Positions 1 through 7,893 of a stretch of DNA of 64,000 bases are shown piece by piece. The notes beneath the pieces were generated by a model. It searched no databases. It saw nothing but the letters and a program-made list of their open reading frames with translations, and had not been told where the DNA came from. The stretch is from Pilosibacter fragilis. Lineage in GTDB: Bacteria; Bacillota; Clostridia; Lachnospirales; Lachnospiraceae. The position numbers and the translations under genes are program-made. Each line of letters starts with the position of its first letter. The first letter of the stretch is position 1. The DNA lies in contig NZ_JAVYJB010000010.1 of the NCBI RefSeq assembly GCF_032490495.1, forward strand, positions 96,349 through 160,348. The letters are read 5' to 3'.

Positions 1-1114
1 AAAGCCTGCCGGGATAGATCAGTGATGTCACCGCAAGAAAGGACAGCTGAAAGGACGCCTGGGACAGCAGATACGGATGGGCAAGCAGCAATCCTGCCGC
101 CGGAATACACATTGCCGTCGGAAGATCGTATGTCCGCCCTACGGCCGCCGCGAGAAAGGAGAGCCCTGCCATTGACACCGCCCGGGCCACAGACGCGCCG
201 CTGCCCACCATCATGCCGTAGGCGCAGAGAAATCCCCCTGCGAAGATCCCGGAGATCCAGAACCCCGCCCCGCCTTTCCTGAAAATCTTCCAGATTCCCA
301 GCCCCACAATGGAGACATGAAGCCCGCTGATGGCAAGGAGGTGGGATATCCCATTCTTCCGGTAAAGTTCATAAATTTCACTGTCCAGATCATCCTTCTC
401 CCCAAAGAGAACCGCCGACAGAATTCCAGCGTCCTCCGGGAGAGCGATCGCCTTTAACTGCTCAGAAAAGCACCTCCGGATCCGGTACAGGCTGTCCGAA
501 AATACATGTACCTTCCCGCCAGTCACCGTATATCCCTCCACATAGATGATCCCGGAAATTCCGCGGGACCTGCAATACAGACGGTAGTCAAACGCCCCAG
601 GATTTCTCGCCGGATCTGCCGTTTTTCCCTCTCCGAAGACTCGGATTTTCTCACCGACAGCGGGTGATGGTTTTTGCTTCGAAACCGCCTCAGCTGCTTC
701 CCCTGTTTTATTCACATCCAGATAACATAAAACTCTTCGAAGCTTCTCACCAGACTCCCCATCTTTACCTTCCATTGCGCAATCCCTAAGCACGACCTCC
801 AGCGTCCCATCCTTCTCCTTCACCGACTGGACAGTTCCCTGAAGAACCACGCCATCCTCATGTTCCTCCCGGAAAAATCCCTCCTCCCGGGAGAAAACCG
901 CCTGCTCCGCTCCCATCCGAAGACATCCGGCAGACATTCCCGCCACAAAAAGAAAGACCGGCAGCCCATATCTGCTCTTCCGGCGGGCAAACACGCACAC
1001 CAAAAAGAGCAGCCAGACTGCCAGTCCAAAAATCATCTGCTCTGCCGGGATCCACAGGTTCAGTGCCTCTCCAAGTACCAATCCCCCTGTCACACACAGC
1101 AAAGGCCTTTTAAT
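1..1114 (-). CDS. comEC: ComEC/Rec2-type DNA uptake channel, 5' part only, probable ATT start
   Basis: This is the N-terminal 371 codons of a ComEC-family membrane protein, which carries single-stranded DNA across the membrane during natural transformation; the 3' half lies beyond the window edge. The reading frame is open throughout. The competence-domain signature SHLLAISGLHVSIVG sits at about residues 257-271, after a soluble DUF4131-like stretch. The only start that fits is ATT at 1112-1114: AGGAGG lies 8 nt upstream, the T of ATT is the first base of the preceding gene's TAA, and the product then begins (M)KRPLL, typical of the family as I recall it. TTG at 1100-1102 is in frame but about 20 nt from the Shine-Dalgarno. 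It is the last visible gene of an operon with the GerMN lipoprotein and sensor kinase. Confidence 0.85.
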   Translation of the reverse strand, partial: MKRPLLCVTGGLVLGEALNLWIPAEQMIFGLAVWLLFLVCVFARRKSRYGLPVFLFVAGMSAGCLRMGAEQAVFSREEGFFREEHEDGVVLQGTVQSVKEKDGTLEVVLRDCAMEGKDGESGEKLRRVLCYLDVNKTGEAAEAVSKQKPSPAVGEKIRVFGEGKTADPARNPGAFDYRLYCRSRGISGIIYVEGYTVTGGKVHVFSDSLYRIRRCFSEQLKAIALPEDAGILSAVLFGEKDDLDSEIYELYRKNGISHLLAISGLHVSIVGLGIWKIFRKGGAGFWISGIFAGGFLCAYGMMVGSGASVARAVSMAGLSFLAAAVGRTYDLPTAMCIPAAGLLLAHPYLLSQASFQLSFLAVTSLIYPGRL

Positions 1115-2048
1115 CGTTTTTTCCTCCTACGATATAATCGTAATTTCGTTCAAATACCGTGCTTAACGGAATCTGGTCCCGGAACACATCGTCCTGGGAT
1201 CCGTTGATCCGGATCTGCACACGGCTCACCGTCGAGAGCTCCGCAAGGGAATCCACGATGGAATAGATCGGAATATATGCCGCCACATCCAGAGTGCTGT
1301 TTAAAAACGCCGCGTCAAGGTTGATTGAGCAGACCGAATCATTGACGGACACATTCAAAAGCTTCACATCTGACGGGATCGTCGCATAATGTCCAAGCTC
1401 CTGAGGACCTTCGATCAGCTGTTCCACGATGAGGCGCTCCAGGGATGTATTGCTGTTCTGCATAACTTCCCGCTTTTCCTCCACCAGCTGGTCTCCCGCC
1501 TCATTGGCAAAATACAGCGTCAGCTCCGTCCGCTCGAAGGAGTTGACATCGCGGATGCTGTCCACAAAATCAGAGGCGGAAAGCATTCCCACCGGGTTTC
1601 CCGCAGCGTCCGTGATCGGCTGCTCCGCGCAGTAGATGCTCAGATACTCGATATCCGGAATCTGGGTCAGTGTTTTCGTCAGCGCCGCCCGGCACAGGAT
1701 CTCCTGCACCGAATTCATCAGCGCATAGTTGGCATCTGCATATAAATACAGAACATTCCCCTCGATCCGGTAGGTGATCTTTTCGATCCGCTCCGGCAGC
1801 GCTCTCTGACAATCGAGGTCCGCCGGCACATTTCCCATCTTATCGAGAAGTTCCCGGACCAGTGCATCCAGGTCCGTCGTCTCCGTCCGGTACTCGCTTC
1901 CAACGAGCTGGATCCCGGACGTGTTTAAATAGTAGATCGTATAGGCATTTCCGCTCTGCTCCACGGTCGTCTTTCCCGTACAGCCGCTTAAGGCGAACAG
2001 GACCGCGAAGAGGAGAAAAAACACCCGAAACATCCTAAATTTCTTCAT
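1110..2048 (-). CDS. GerMN-domain lipoprotein
   Basis: This is a 312-residue secreted lipoprotein. A basic N-terminus and hydrophobic stretch end in the lipobox L20-S-G-C23, so Cys23 is the probable lipidation site. The mature part reads as two GerMN-type domains in tandem, a fold found in sporulation and germination lipoproteins (B. subtilis GerM) and in actinobacterial LpqB. GerM works in the engulfment-stage envelope channel; whether this protein does so too is inference. The start has AGGAGGG in good position, and that Shine-Dalgarno overlaps the TAG stop of the sensor kinase gene upstream, implying coupled translation. The stop overlaps the ATT start of comEC. Confidence 0.8.
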   Translation of the reverse strand: MKKFRMFRVFFLLFAVLFALSGCTGKTTVEQSGNAYTIYYLNTSGIQLVGSEYRTETTDLDALVRELLDKMGNVPADLDCQRALPERIEKITYRIEGNVLYLYADANYALMNSVQEILCRAALTKTLTQIPDIEYLSIYCAEQPITDAAGNPVGMLSASDFVDSIRDVNSFERTELTLYFANEAGDQLVEEKREVMQNSNTSLERLIVEQLIEGPQELGHYATIPSDVKLLNVSVNDSVCSINLDAAFLNSTLDVAAYIPIYSIVDSLAELSTVSRVQIRINGSQDDVFRDQIPLSTVFERNYDYIVGGKND

Positions 2049-2059
2049 TTTTCTCCCTC

Positions 2060-3532
2060 CTACGGAATATAGATCAACGGGATCCGCACCATAAAGGTAC
2101 TTCCCTCGCCCTCGACACTGTCCACACGGATCGCGCCGTGATGCATCAGGACCACACTTTTCGTGATCGCAAGTCCAAGCCCTGTTCCGCCGGTCTCCCT
2201 GGATCTCGCCTTGTCCACGCGGTAGAAGCGTTCGAACACGCGCTCCTTAAACTCCGCAGGAATACCGATTCCGGAATCCGCAACCTTTAAATAGAAGAAC
2301 TTGTGGTCGGCATCCAGTGTGACCCGGACCCATCCGTCTTCCTTATTATATTTGACCGCATTCTCCACCAGGTTATTCACCGCCAGGGAGAATTTCACCT
2401 CGTCAATATCCGCTGAGACATCGCGCTTACTCTCGAAGATCAGCTCGATATTCCGCTTTCTGGCGATGGGACGCAGGCGTTTTAAGACCATCTCGATCAG
2501 TCCGTTGATCTGGACCTGGCAGCAGGAAAGTCCCGAGGACGCCTTGTCCATGCGGACCAGAGTCAGAAGATCGTCGATGATCTTACTCTCACGGTCGATC
2601 TCATCGGAGATATCGTGCATGAATTCCTGGTAAAGTTCCTTCGGCGTGTCCTCCATTCCCATCAGGGAATCCGCAAGGACACGGATCGACGTGATCGGAG
2701 TCTTGAGCTCATGGGAGACATTGGAAACAAACTCCTGTCTCGACTGGTCCACGGCCTTCAGCTTCTCCAGGGTTTTATTGATGGTCTCGGAGATCTGCTT
2801 TGTCTCCCGGTACGCCTCCTCATTGACATCCTCATCCAGGTTTCCCTCACCTACACGCCGGATCGACGCGATCAGGCTTCCAAAGGGCTTCATGATAAAA
2901 TGGACCGAGAGGACCGCAAGGATCAGCAGGATCACGAAGATCATCATCTCGTACAGGGATGCCTTATCATTCAGACTGTCCTCCAGACTGTACATGCTCT
3001 CCGTCGACGCTGTCACGATCATCACGCCCGCAGTCTTTCCCGTTGTGATGGTTCCCGTCTCCTGCTCAAACTCCGGAATTGGGATTGCCAGGACGAAATA
3101 GTGTTTCAGGCTGTCATACCGGCTCGTATTCTCACCCTGGAAGCACCTGATCACCTCATTGGAAATCAATGTCTTTCCCTTCGAGAGAGAAAACGTATCC
3201 TCTACGATCTTAAACCCGGAGTTTACGATCAGGATCCGTCCACTGAAGATATCCGAGAGCAGGGAGAGCTCCGTATCGATGGCGGCGTTGTCCACCACCG
3301 AGTTTGTGAGATATCCAGTTCTTGACATCTTATTGCTCAGGATCTGACACTGATTCTGGACATCAATGATCCGGCGCTCCACCTGACTCTGTCTTGAGGA
3401 ACTGGCAAGGATCCGGCTCTCCACGAGAAGCGGGATCATACAGAACATCACCATCAGGATGATCAGGGGAACCTTGACGCTCGGCGTATGCTTCCGGTAA
3501 ATTTTCCGGATCCTTTCCCTAATTTTTCTCAT
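2060..3532 (-). CDS. Membrane sensor histidine kinase (HAMP, HisKA, HATPase)
   Basis: This is a 490-residue class I histidine kinase. Transmembrane segments lie at about 21-38 and 195-214 and enclose an extracytoplasmic sensor domain of about 155 residues. A HAMP linker follows at about 215-262. The H-box SHELKTP carries the phospho-acceptor His274. The ATP-binding domain has the N-box around N386-N391, DSGIGIP at 419-425 and GGTGLGLA at 448-455. No response regulator is adjacent, so its partner is encoded elsewhere or beyond view. Its first codons overlap the degV stop by 14 nt and its stop overlaps the Shine-Dalgarno of the GerMN gene, so the group is one operon. The signal sensed cannot be read from the sequence. 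Confidence 0.9.
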   Translation of the reverse strand: MRKIRERIRKIYRKHTPSVKVPLIILMVMFCMIPLLVESRILASSSRQSQVERRIIDVQNQCQILSNKMSRTGYLTNSVVDNAAIDTELSLLSDIFSGRILIVNSGFKIVEDTFSLSKGKTLISNEVIRCFQGENTSRYDSLKHYFVLAIPIPEFEQETGTITTGKTAGVMIVTASTESMYSLEDSLNDKASLYEMMIFVILLILAVLSVHFIMKPFGSLIASIRRVGEGNLDEDVNEEAYRETKQISETINKTLEKLKAVDQSRQEFVSNVSHELKTPITSIRVLADSLMGMEDTPKELYQEFMHDISDEIDRESKIIDDLLTLVRMDKASSGLSCCQVQINGLIEMVLKRLRPIARKRNIELIFESKRDVSADIDEVKFSLAVNNLVENAVKYNKEDGWVRVTLDADHKFFYLKVADSGIGIPAEFKERVFERFYRVDKARSRETGGTGLGLAITKSVVLMHHGAIRVDSVEGEGSTFMVRIPLIYIP

Positions 3533-4403
3533 GTTCCTCTTCCATCTTTCTCGTTGCCGTCACAGCAAGGCTGCCCGGTCCGATATGGCACGCGATGCTT
3601 AAGGAAAGCGGTGCCATGTATACATCAGCATTCGGGAAGCGCTCTTCGACCTCTTTCTTAAACTCCAGCGCTGCTTCCTCGTTGTCGGTGTGGGCGATTG
3701 CCAGATGGCAGTTTCTGCACTCACTGTCGTGAAGCCTCCCGTCCAGCTCTTTCTGGATCGCGTTCATCATCATGGTCTTTGCCTGCTTCATGGTACGGGC
3801 TTTCGCGAAGGAATCAAGCTTTTCACCTAAAATGATCAGCACTGGCTTGATTTTTAAAAGTGTGCCGAGAGCCGCTGCAGCCGGTGTGATCCGGCCGCCC
3901 TTTTTCAGGTATTTTAAGGTATCGACGGTGATGAAGATGACGGAATCAGCCGCAGTCTTCTCCAGGCGCTTCTTGATCTGCGTTCCGTCCATCCCCATAG
4001 CTGCCAGCATCTGCGCGTCCTTTACAGACTGATACTGGGTCACGGAGATCCGTCGATTGTCAACGACGAACACTTTTCCCTCGTACTCATCCTCTCCCGC
4101 CAGCATCATCGCTGTGGAGCAGGATCCGGAAAGTCCGGAGGACATCGGGATATGGATGATCTGGTCATACTCTTTTAAGAGCTTGTCCCACATCTTCAGG
4201 ATGGAATCTGGTGTGGGCTGGGAGGTAGCGATATCAGCATTGTCCTTTAATCTCTGGTAGAACTGCTCCCGTGTCAGTGTGATATCTTCGTAATATGTTT
4301 CTCCATCTATCATAAACGGCATTGGCAGAACCGCAACTCCCATCTCTTTTGCCTGAGCCTGGGTGATTCCGCTGTTGCTGTCTGTTACAACTGCAATTTT
4401 CAT
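3519..4403 (-). CDS. DegV family fatty-acid-binding protein
   Basis: This is a full-length 294-residue DegV-type protein. The N-terminal TDSNSGI motif and the ATSQPTPDS segment are the conserved parts of the family's lipid pocket. DegV proteins bind a single fatty acid; some act as the FakB subunit that presents exogenous fatty acids to the kinase FakA. No fakA is in the window, so that role here is inference. The ATG is preceded by AAAGGGG at suitable distance. It is the first gene of the operon running into the sensor kinase. A likely divergent promoter region with the zinc-ribbon gene lies upstream. Confidence 0.9.
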   Translation of the reverse strand: MKIAVVTDSNSGITQAQAKEMGVAVLPMPFMIDGETYYEDITLTREQFYQRLKDNADIATSQPTPDSILKMWDKLLKEYDQIIHIPMSSGLSGSCSTAMMLAGEDEYEGKVFVVDNRRISVTQYQSVKDAQMLAAMGMDGTQIKKRLEKTAADSVIFITVDTLKYLKKGGRITPAAAALGTLLKIKPVLIILGEKLDSFAKARTMKQAKTMMMNAIQKELDGRLHDSECRNCHLAIAHTDNEEAALEFKKEVEERFPNADVYMAPLSLSIACHIGPGSLAVTATRKMEEEHEKN

Positions 4404-4569
4404 ACAAAACTGCCCCTTTCTGTTTCTCTTTCGTCCGCCCTCTTTCTCTCCATTCCATACGGACAGGACTCGCTCCTATTTTAACCGATTTCCTACCTAA
4501 ATGGAAGTGCAAAACTGCCCAAACTGTGGACGAAATAGAAAATTTATGATATGCTGAGCAGTAAGTGAG

Positions 4570-4660
4570 TGAAAAACATGCTCGCATGTTTGGCACGAGC
4601 GGCGAAGCGGATTACGGCAGCCGCAAAGCAGCGCTTAGTGTGAAAGCGCAGACCGTAATA
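4570..4660. repeat. Nested palindromic element in the 4404-4692 intergenic space
   Basis: Three inverted repeats are stacked here: AACATG-CTCG-CATGTT (4575-4590), an outer pair ATTACGG/CCGTAAT (4611-4617 and 4653-4659), and an inner pair GCGCTT/AAAGCGC. It is GC-richer than the surrounding spacer and has no convincing reading frame. It resembles the dispersed hairpin elements in style but is present once in the window. Confidence 0.4.
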
Positions 4661-4692
4661 TGCAATGTATTTTTAATATGGGGGTACAGATT

Positions 4693-5406
4693 ATGCCTTA
4701 TTGTCCGAAATGCGATATGGAATTTGTCGAGGGAATCAAAGTCTGCAGCGATTGCGGCGGTCCCCTCGTGGAATCAAAAGAAGTGGCGGAAGCCATGAAA
4801 AAGAAGGAACAGGAAGAACAGCTTGCCGCCATGGCGCAGGAGATGGATCCGTTTTCCGGTGAAGGGACTGATACGGAGTTCTCCGGGGATAATCCACCCG
4901 AGAAGTCTTCCCCGGCCGCTGAGCCGGTCCACGCCTACGTGGATAAGGGCCAGCGCTACGATGACATGAGTTCCTCCGCATCCGCGTTCTTCTTAGTCGG
5001 CGGGGTACTTGCCATCGGCGCGGCACTCTGCCTTCTGGGAATTTTCCATCTCCCAATGGCAGGATTCCAGAAATATATGTTTGAGGGCGTTCTCGTTGTT
5101 CTCGCCATCGGCAGCTTTGTCGTTGCAGTCTCCTCAAGGAAGCGCGCTGCCGAGTTAAAGGTGGAAGCCGACGATGAAAAACGCCAGACCCAGGAGATCA
5201 TCGATTGGTTCTTAAAGAATTACTCCGCAAAAGAGCTGGATGAGCAGCTTCTGATGGAAGACCCGGACCTCTCCGGCGAGGAACTGAGTCTCAAGCGCTT
5301 CGAGCTGATCCAGGATTTCCTCATCACCGGCCGCGACATCCCTGACCAGTCCTATGCGGATTCGCTCTGTGAGACGCTGTATACGAAGCTATACGATCAG
5401 GAATAA
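4693..5406 (+). CDS. Zinc-ribbon membrane protein of unknown function
   Basis: This is a 237-residue protein starting MPYCPKCD, from an ATG preceded by GGGGG 9 nt upstream; a longer in-frame start at 4660 lacks a ribosome site. The N-terminal zinc ribbon has CPKC at residues 4-7 and CSDC about 14 residues on. An acidic, proline-containing linker follows, then two predicted membrane helices (about 95-117 and 124-142) and a charged C-terminal cytoplasmic region. The function is not recognised. It stands alone on the plus strand between degV and sigE. A weak promoter (TGGACG, 17 bp, TATGCT) ends near 4553. Confidence 0.7.
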   Translation: MPYCPKCDMEFVEGIKVCSDCGGPLVESKEVAEAMKKKEQEEQLAAMAQEMDPFSGEGTDTEFSGDNPPEKSSPAAEPVHAYVDKGQRYDDMSSSASAFFLVGGVLAIGAALCLLGIFHLPMAGFQKYMFEGVLVVLAIGSFVVAVSSRKRAAELKVEADDEKRQTQEIIDWFLKNYSAKELDEQLLMEDPDLSGEELSLKRFELIQDFLITGRDIPDQSYADSLCETLYTKLYDQE

Positions 5407-5415
5407 TTCTCAATT

Positions 5416-5544
5416 GGTAACTATTCAGTCCCTTCATAGTTACGTGCAAAAATCCCATCAGCTTCGCTGATGGGATTTTTGCCTTCCAGCCTATGTTTTC
5501 TTACGGTCAGCGCAGCAAGCGCGCAGACCTACTGAACAGTTACC
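5416..5544 (+). repeat. Dispersed palindromic repeat, family 1, copy A
   Basis: The ends are GGTAACTATTCAGT and ACTGAACAGTTACC, a terminal inverted repeat with one mismatch. Inside is the hairpin AAAAATCCCATCAGC-TTC-GCTGATGGGATTTTT followed by a conserved block around TTCTTACGGTCAGCGCAGC. Closely similar copies lie at 7720-7853 and 57445-57577. It sits just after the stop of the zinc-ribbon gene. Confidence 0.85.
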
Positions 5545-5556
5545 TCAATTGTACAT

Positions 5557-5606
5557 AAAAGACTGTCTGACCGATGAACCTGATTCATCAGCCGGGCAGT
5601 CTTTTT
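5557..5606 (-). terminator. Rho-independent terminator of sigE
   Basis: On the minus strand an interrupted stem (AAAGACTG...CAGTCTTT) with a GATGA/TCATC upper helix is followed by a T-run. It lies directly downstream of the sigE stop. The A-rich 5' side means it could also stop transcription arriving on the plus strand. Confidence 0.75.
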
Positions 5607-5613
5607 AATTTTC

Positions 5614-6360
5614 TTATTCAAATTTCACGATTTCCTTCTTCAGCCTCATCATGATCTTCTTCTCCAACCTCGAAATATATGACTGGGAGATCCCCATGAG
5701 ATCCGCCACCTCTTTCTGCGTCATCTCCGCCCCATCCCGGCGCTTCAGACCATAGCGCAGCTCCACGATTTTTCTCTCCCTCGGGCTTAAGCGGCTCACC
5801 GCATTCTTAAGAAGGTCTTTTTCCACCTCATCCTCCATGTCTTTATAGATCACATCCTCCTCCGTCCCGAGAATATCCGACAGCAGAAGCTCATTCCCGT
5901 CCCAGTCCACGTTTAACGGCTCATCGATGGAAACCTCAAGCTTCATCTTGCTGGTCCTACGAAGATACATCAGGATCTCATTCTCAATACATCTGGACGC
6001 ATAGGTCGCCAGCTTGATATTTTTCGTCGGGTTAAAGGTGTTGATGGCCTTGATGAGTCCAATGGTCCCGATGGAGATCAGGTCCTCTACGCCAACGCTG
6101 GTATTGTCAAATTTCTTTGCTATGTAGACAACCAGGCGGAGATTGTGCTCGATCAACTCTGCCTTTGCCTCTTTCTCCTCTTCGGTTCCAAACTTATTTA
6201 ACGCCTCAGTCTCCTCCTTCAGTGACAGCGGAGCCGGAAGAATATCCGCACCTCCAATATAATGGATCTCCCCCCGCTCCGGACGAATCATCGTGCGGAA
6301 CCCCATCACTTTTTTGAGGCGGAACCGGTTTGGCATAGAAATTCTCATAATCATACTCAT
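5614..6360 (-). CDS. sigE: Sporulation sigma factor SigE precursor
   Basis: This is the early mother-cell sigma factor, made inactive and cut by SpoIIGA. It is 248 residues, the expected size. The N-terminal pro-sequence (about 36 residues) ends just before YIGG, the usual processing neighbourhood. Region 2 has HNLRLVVYIAKKF and DLISIGTIGLIKA; region 4.2 carries the helix-turn-helix GISQSYISRLEKK. AAGGAG lies only 3-4 nt before the first ATG but 9 nt before the third codon, also ATG (6354), which may be the true start. The protease gene is 69 nt upstream on the same strand, the classical spoIIG arrangement. Confidence 0.95.
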   Translation of the reverse strand: MSMIMRISMPNRFRLKKVMGFRTMIRPERGEIHYIGGADILPAPLSLKEETEALNKFGTEEEKEAKAELIEHNLRLVVYIAKKFDNTSVGVEDLISIGTIGLIKAINTFNPTKNIKLATYASRCIENEILMYLRRTSKMKLEVSIDEPLNVDWDGNELLLSDILGTEEDVIYKDMEDEVEKDLLKNAVSRLSPRERKIVELRYGLKRRDGAEMTQKEVADLMGISQSYISRLEKKIMMRLKKEIVKFE

Positions 6361-6429
6361 TCTCTCCTTTTTCTAACTGTTAGTCACCTTCACAGTTATT
6401 TTTTCACACATCGTCGTTCAGACTTCATG

Positions 6430-7338
6430 TCAATCCCCTATTGCCACAGGCACATTTTCCCCTGACACCAGACACTCCGGCAGTATCATCGTAAAATCCT
6501 TCCCGAAAAACAGAGGTTCCTTCGAAATCGCCACGATCGGACGCTCGATCCGGATACTCCCGCACTCTTCGGACATGACCTCCATCCGGTCAAAGAGAAC
6601 TCCCGGCAGCATTCCATTTTCCGTTCCGACAGCCCGGTATGGGATCATAAGGACTCCCGCCTTCTCGCCTAAGAACTCTTTCGCATCCGCCGCCGCGATA
6701 ATGCTCACCGGCTTTCCCGTCACAGGCTCCACGAGCCGATTCCCTGAATCCGCCATCGCCGTGAACTCCTTCGACTTTTCATTTAAGAAAAGACGGACCT
6801 GATACCGTGTTTTCCCGATCATCGGCCGCCTCACAAGAGCTACCGCCAAGAAACGAACTCCCATACAGAAAAATCCCATAAACATCAGACTTTTCCAGCC
6901 TGTAAGAAAACACCGCTCCCGCAGAATCGCCAGCCCACTCTGCAAAATCCCTGCGGATAAGACCAGGACTCCCAGTTCCTTCCCGCGCCACTTCAAAACT
7001 TTCATCCAGGAATCTCCTCTATCTGCAGAAGCATTCCTTTTCTCCTGGCGCATGGTCTGTTTTCCCGGAAAAGCGATCCAGATCATCAAAAATCCTGTCA
7101 CCAGCAGTTTCCAAACTTCCCATATCCCAGCGAATACCGGCTGTCCGCCTGCAGGACATCTTCCCATAAGTTCCAGATAAACGCTTCCAGTACTGCAGAG
7201 TCCCCCGGCGATCCCGGCGCCCAGAAGTCTCAAGGCCTCTGCCCGCCTTCTCATAAGCACCGCCGCCAGCCATAAGATCAAAACATCCCGGTACACCTCC
7301 TCCAGAAAAAAGAGATCGGCGTACCAATCATACTCCAC
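6430..7338 (-). CDS. spoIIGA: Pro-SigE processing aspartic protease SpoIIGA
   Basis: This membrane protease cleaves pro-SigE in the mother cell after the asymmetric septum forms. The N-terminal half carries several hydrophobic helices; the C-terminal half has the catalytic motif MADSGN, with Asp197 counted from the start chosen here. I chose GTG at 7336-7338: AAAGGAGG stands 7 nt upstream and the product then opens with a YDWYADLFF-type N-terminus as in known SpoIIGA. A longer frame starting with TTG at 7416 overlaps the promoter and is not believed. The protein is 302 residues. It is followed by sigE in the same transcript. Confidence 0.92.
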   Translation of the reverse strand: MEYDWYADLFFLEEVYRDVLILWLAAVLMRRRAEALRLLGAGIAGGLCSTGSVYLELMGRCPAGGQPVFAGIWEVWKLLVTGFLMIWIAFPGKQTMRQEKRNASADRGDSWMKVLKWRGKELGVLVLSAGILQSGLAILRERCFLTGWKSLMFMGFFCMGVRFLAVALVRRPMIGKTRYQVRLFLNEKSKEFTAMADSGNRLVEPVTGKPVSIIAAADAKEFLGEKAGVLMIPYRAVGTENGMLPGVLFDRMEVMSEECGSIRIERPIVAISKEPLFFGKDFTMILPECLVSGENVPVAIGD

Positions 7339-7383
7339 CGGACTTCCTCCTTTCCCTGGCATCCCTTTCTGATGTTTTCCCAT

Positions 7384-7416
7384 AGTATACCTGTCTTTCT
7401 CTCCAGAATTTGTCAA
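7384..7416 (-). promoter_or_regulatory. spoIIG promoter with 21-bp spacer and Spo0A-like box
   Basis: The minus strand reads TTGACA, 21 bp, TATACT, ending about 45 nt before the spoIIGA GTG. In B. subtilis the spoIIG promoter also has an over-long spacer and works only with Spo0A bound beside the -35. Here the -35 overlaps TTTGACA, one mismatch from the Spo0A box TTCGACA. The activator role is inferred from that parallel. Confidence 0.6.
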
Positions 7417-7589
7417 AGCAGGGACGAGAAATTTGAAAACCCATCGGGTCGTTTTAACAGAATCTCTCCTGTTTTTTCATGAAGATCAGAGATTTCCGCA
7501 GACATTTGTGGAATACACGAAAAAAGAAGAACAAAAAGAGAGCAGATCTGGACAATTTTTGTCGCGATCTGCGGTGAAATTTCAGAAAT

Positions 7590-7668
7590 ATTTCGCGCGA
7601 GTGCGCATCATTGGCACGTTAGTGCCTTTTGTGTAATAGGGAATTCCTCGGAATTTCCTATTACACAA
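7590..7668. repeat. Dispersed palindromic repeat, family 3, copy 1
   Basis: A GC-rich head (CGCGCGAGTGCGCATC...CACGTTAGTGCC) leads into a long near-perfect hairpin whose arms run TTTTGTGTAATAGG-AATTCC and GGAATT-CCTATTACACAAAA around a TCG loop. Related copies are at 35440-35517 and 38930-38979. It lies between spoIIGA and the ftsZ terminator. Confidence 0.85.
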
Positions 7669-7702
7669 AAAGACCTGGAAAAGATTTCTCTCTTCCAGGT
7701 CT
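7667..7702 (-). terminator. ftsZ terminator
   Basis: Minus-strand stem GAGACCTGGAA...TTTCCAGGTC followed by TTTTT. It separates the division genes from spoIIGA-sigE, which then need their own promoter. Confidence 0.8.
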
Positions 7703-7719
7703 CAATATGTTCATAAATT

Positions 7720-7853
7720 GTAACTGTTCAATAGGTCTGCGCACTTGCTGCGCTGACCGTAAGAAAACATAGGCTGGAAGGCAAAAATCCCATCAGCGAA
7801 GCTGATCTGGAATGGATTTTTGCACGTAACTATGAAGGTACTGAATAGTTACC
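7720..7853 (-). repeat. Dispersed palindromic repeat, family 1, copy B
   Basis: Inverted relative to copy A. The ends are GTAACTGTTCAAT and TACTGAATAGTTACC, with the same TTACGGTCAGCGCAGC block and central hairpin. One arm carries the longer form ATCCATTCCAGATCAGC, shared with the copy at 57445-57577. It lies between the ftsZ stop and the ftsZ terminator, so it is transcribed into the ftsZ mRNA. Confidence 0.85.
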
Positions 7854-7893
7854 ATAAATTAAATTCCAATACGGCTTGTCCGTCCTCAGAATC

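Noticed and set aside
22..282. Plus-strand frame over comEC
   Set aside because: Arg/Pro/Ser-rich antisense shadow of comEC with no ribosome site.
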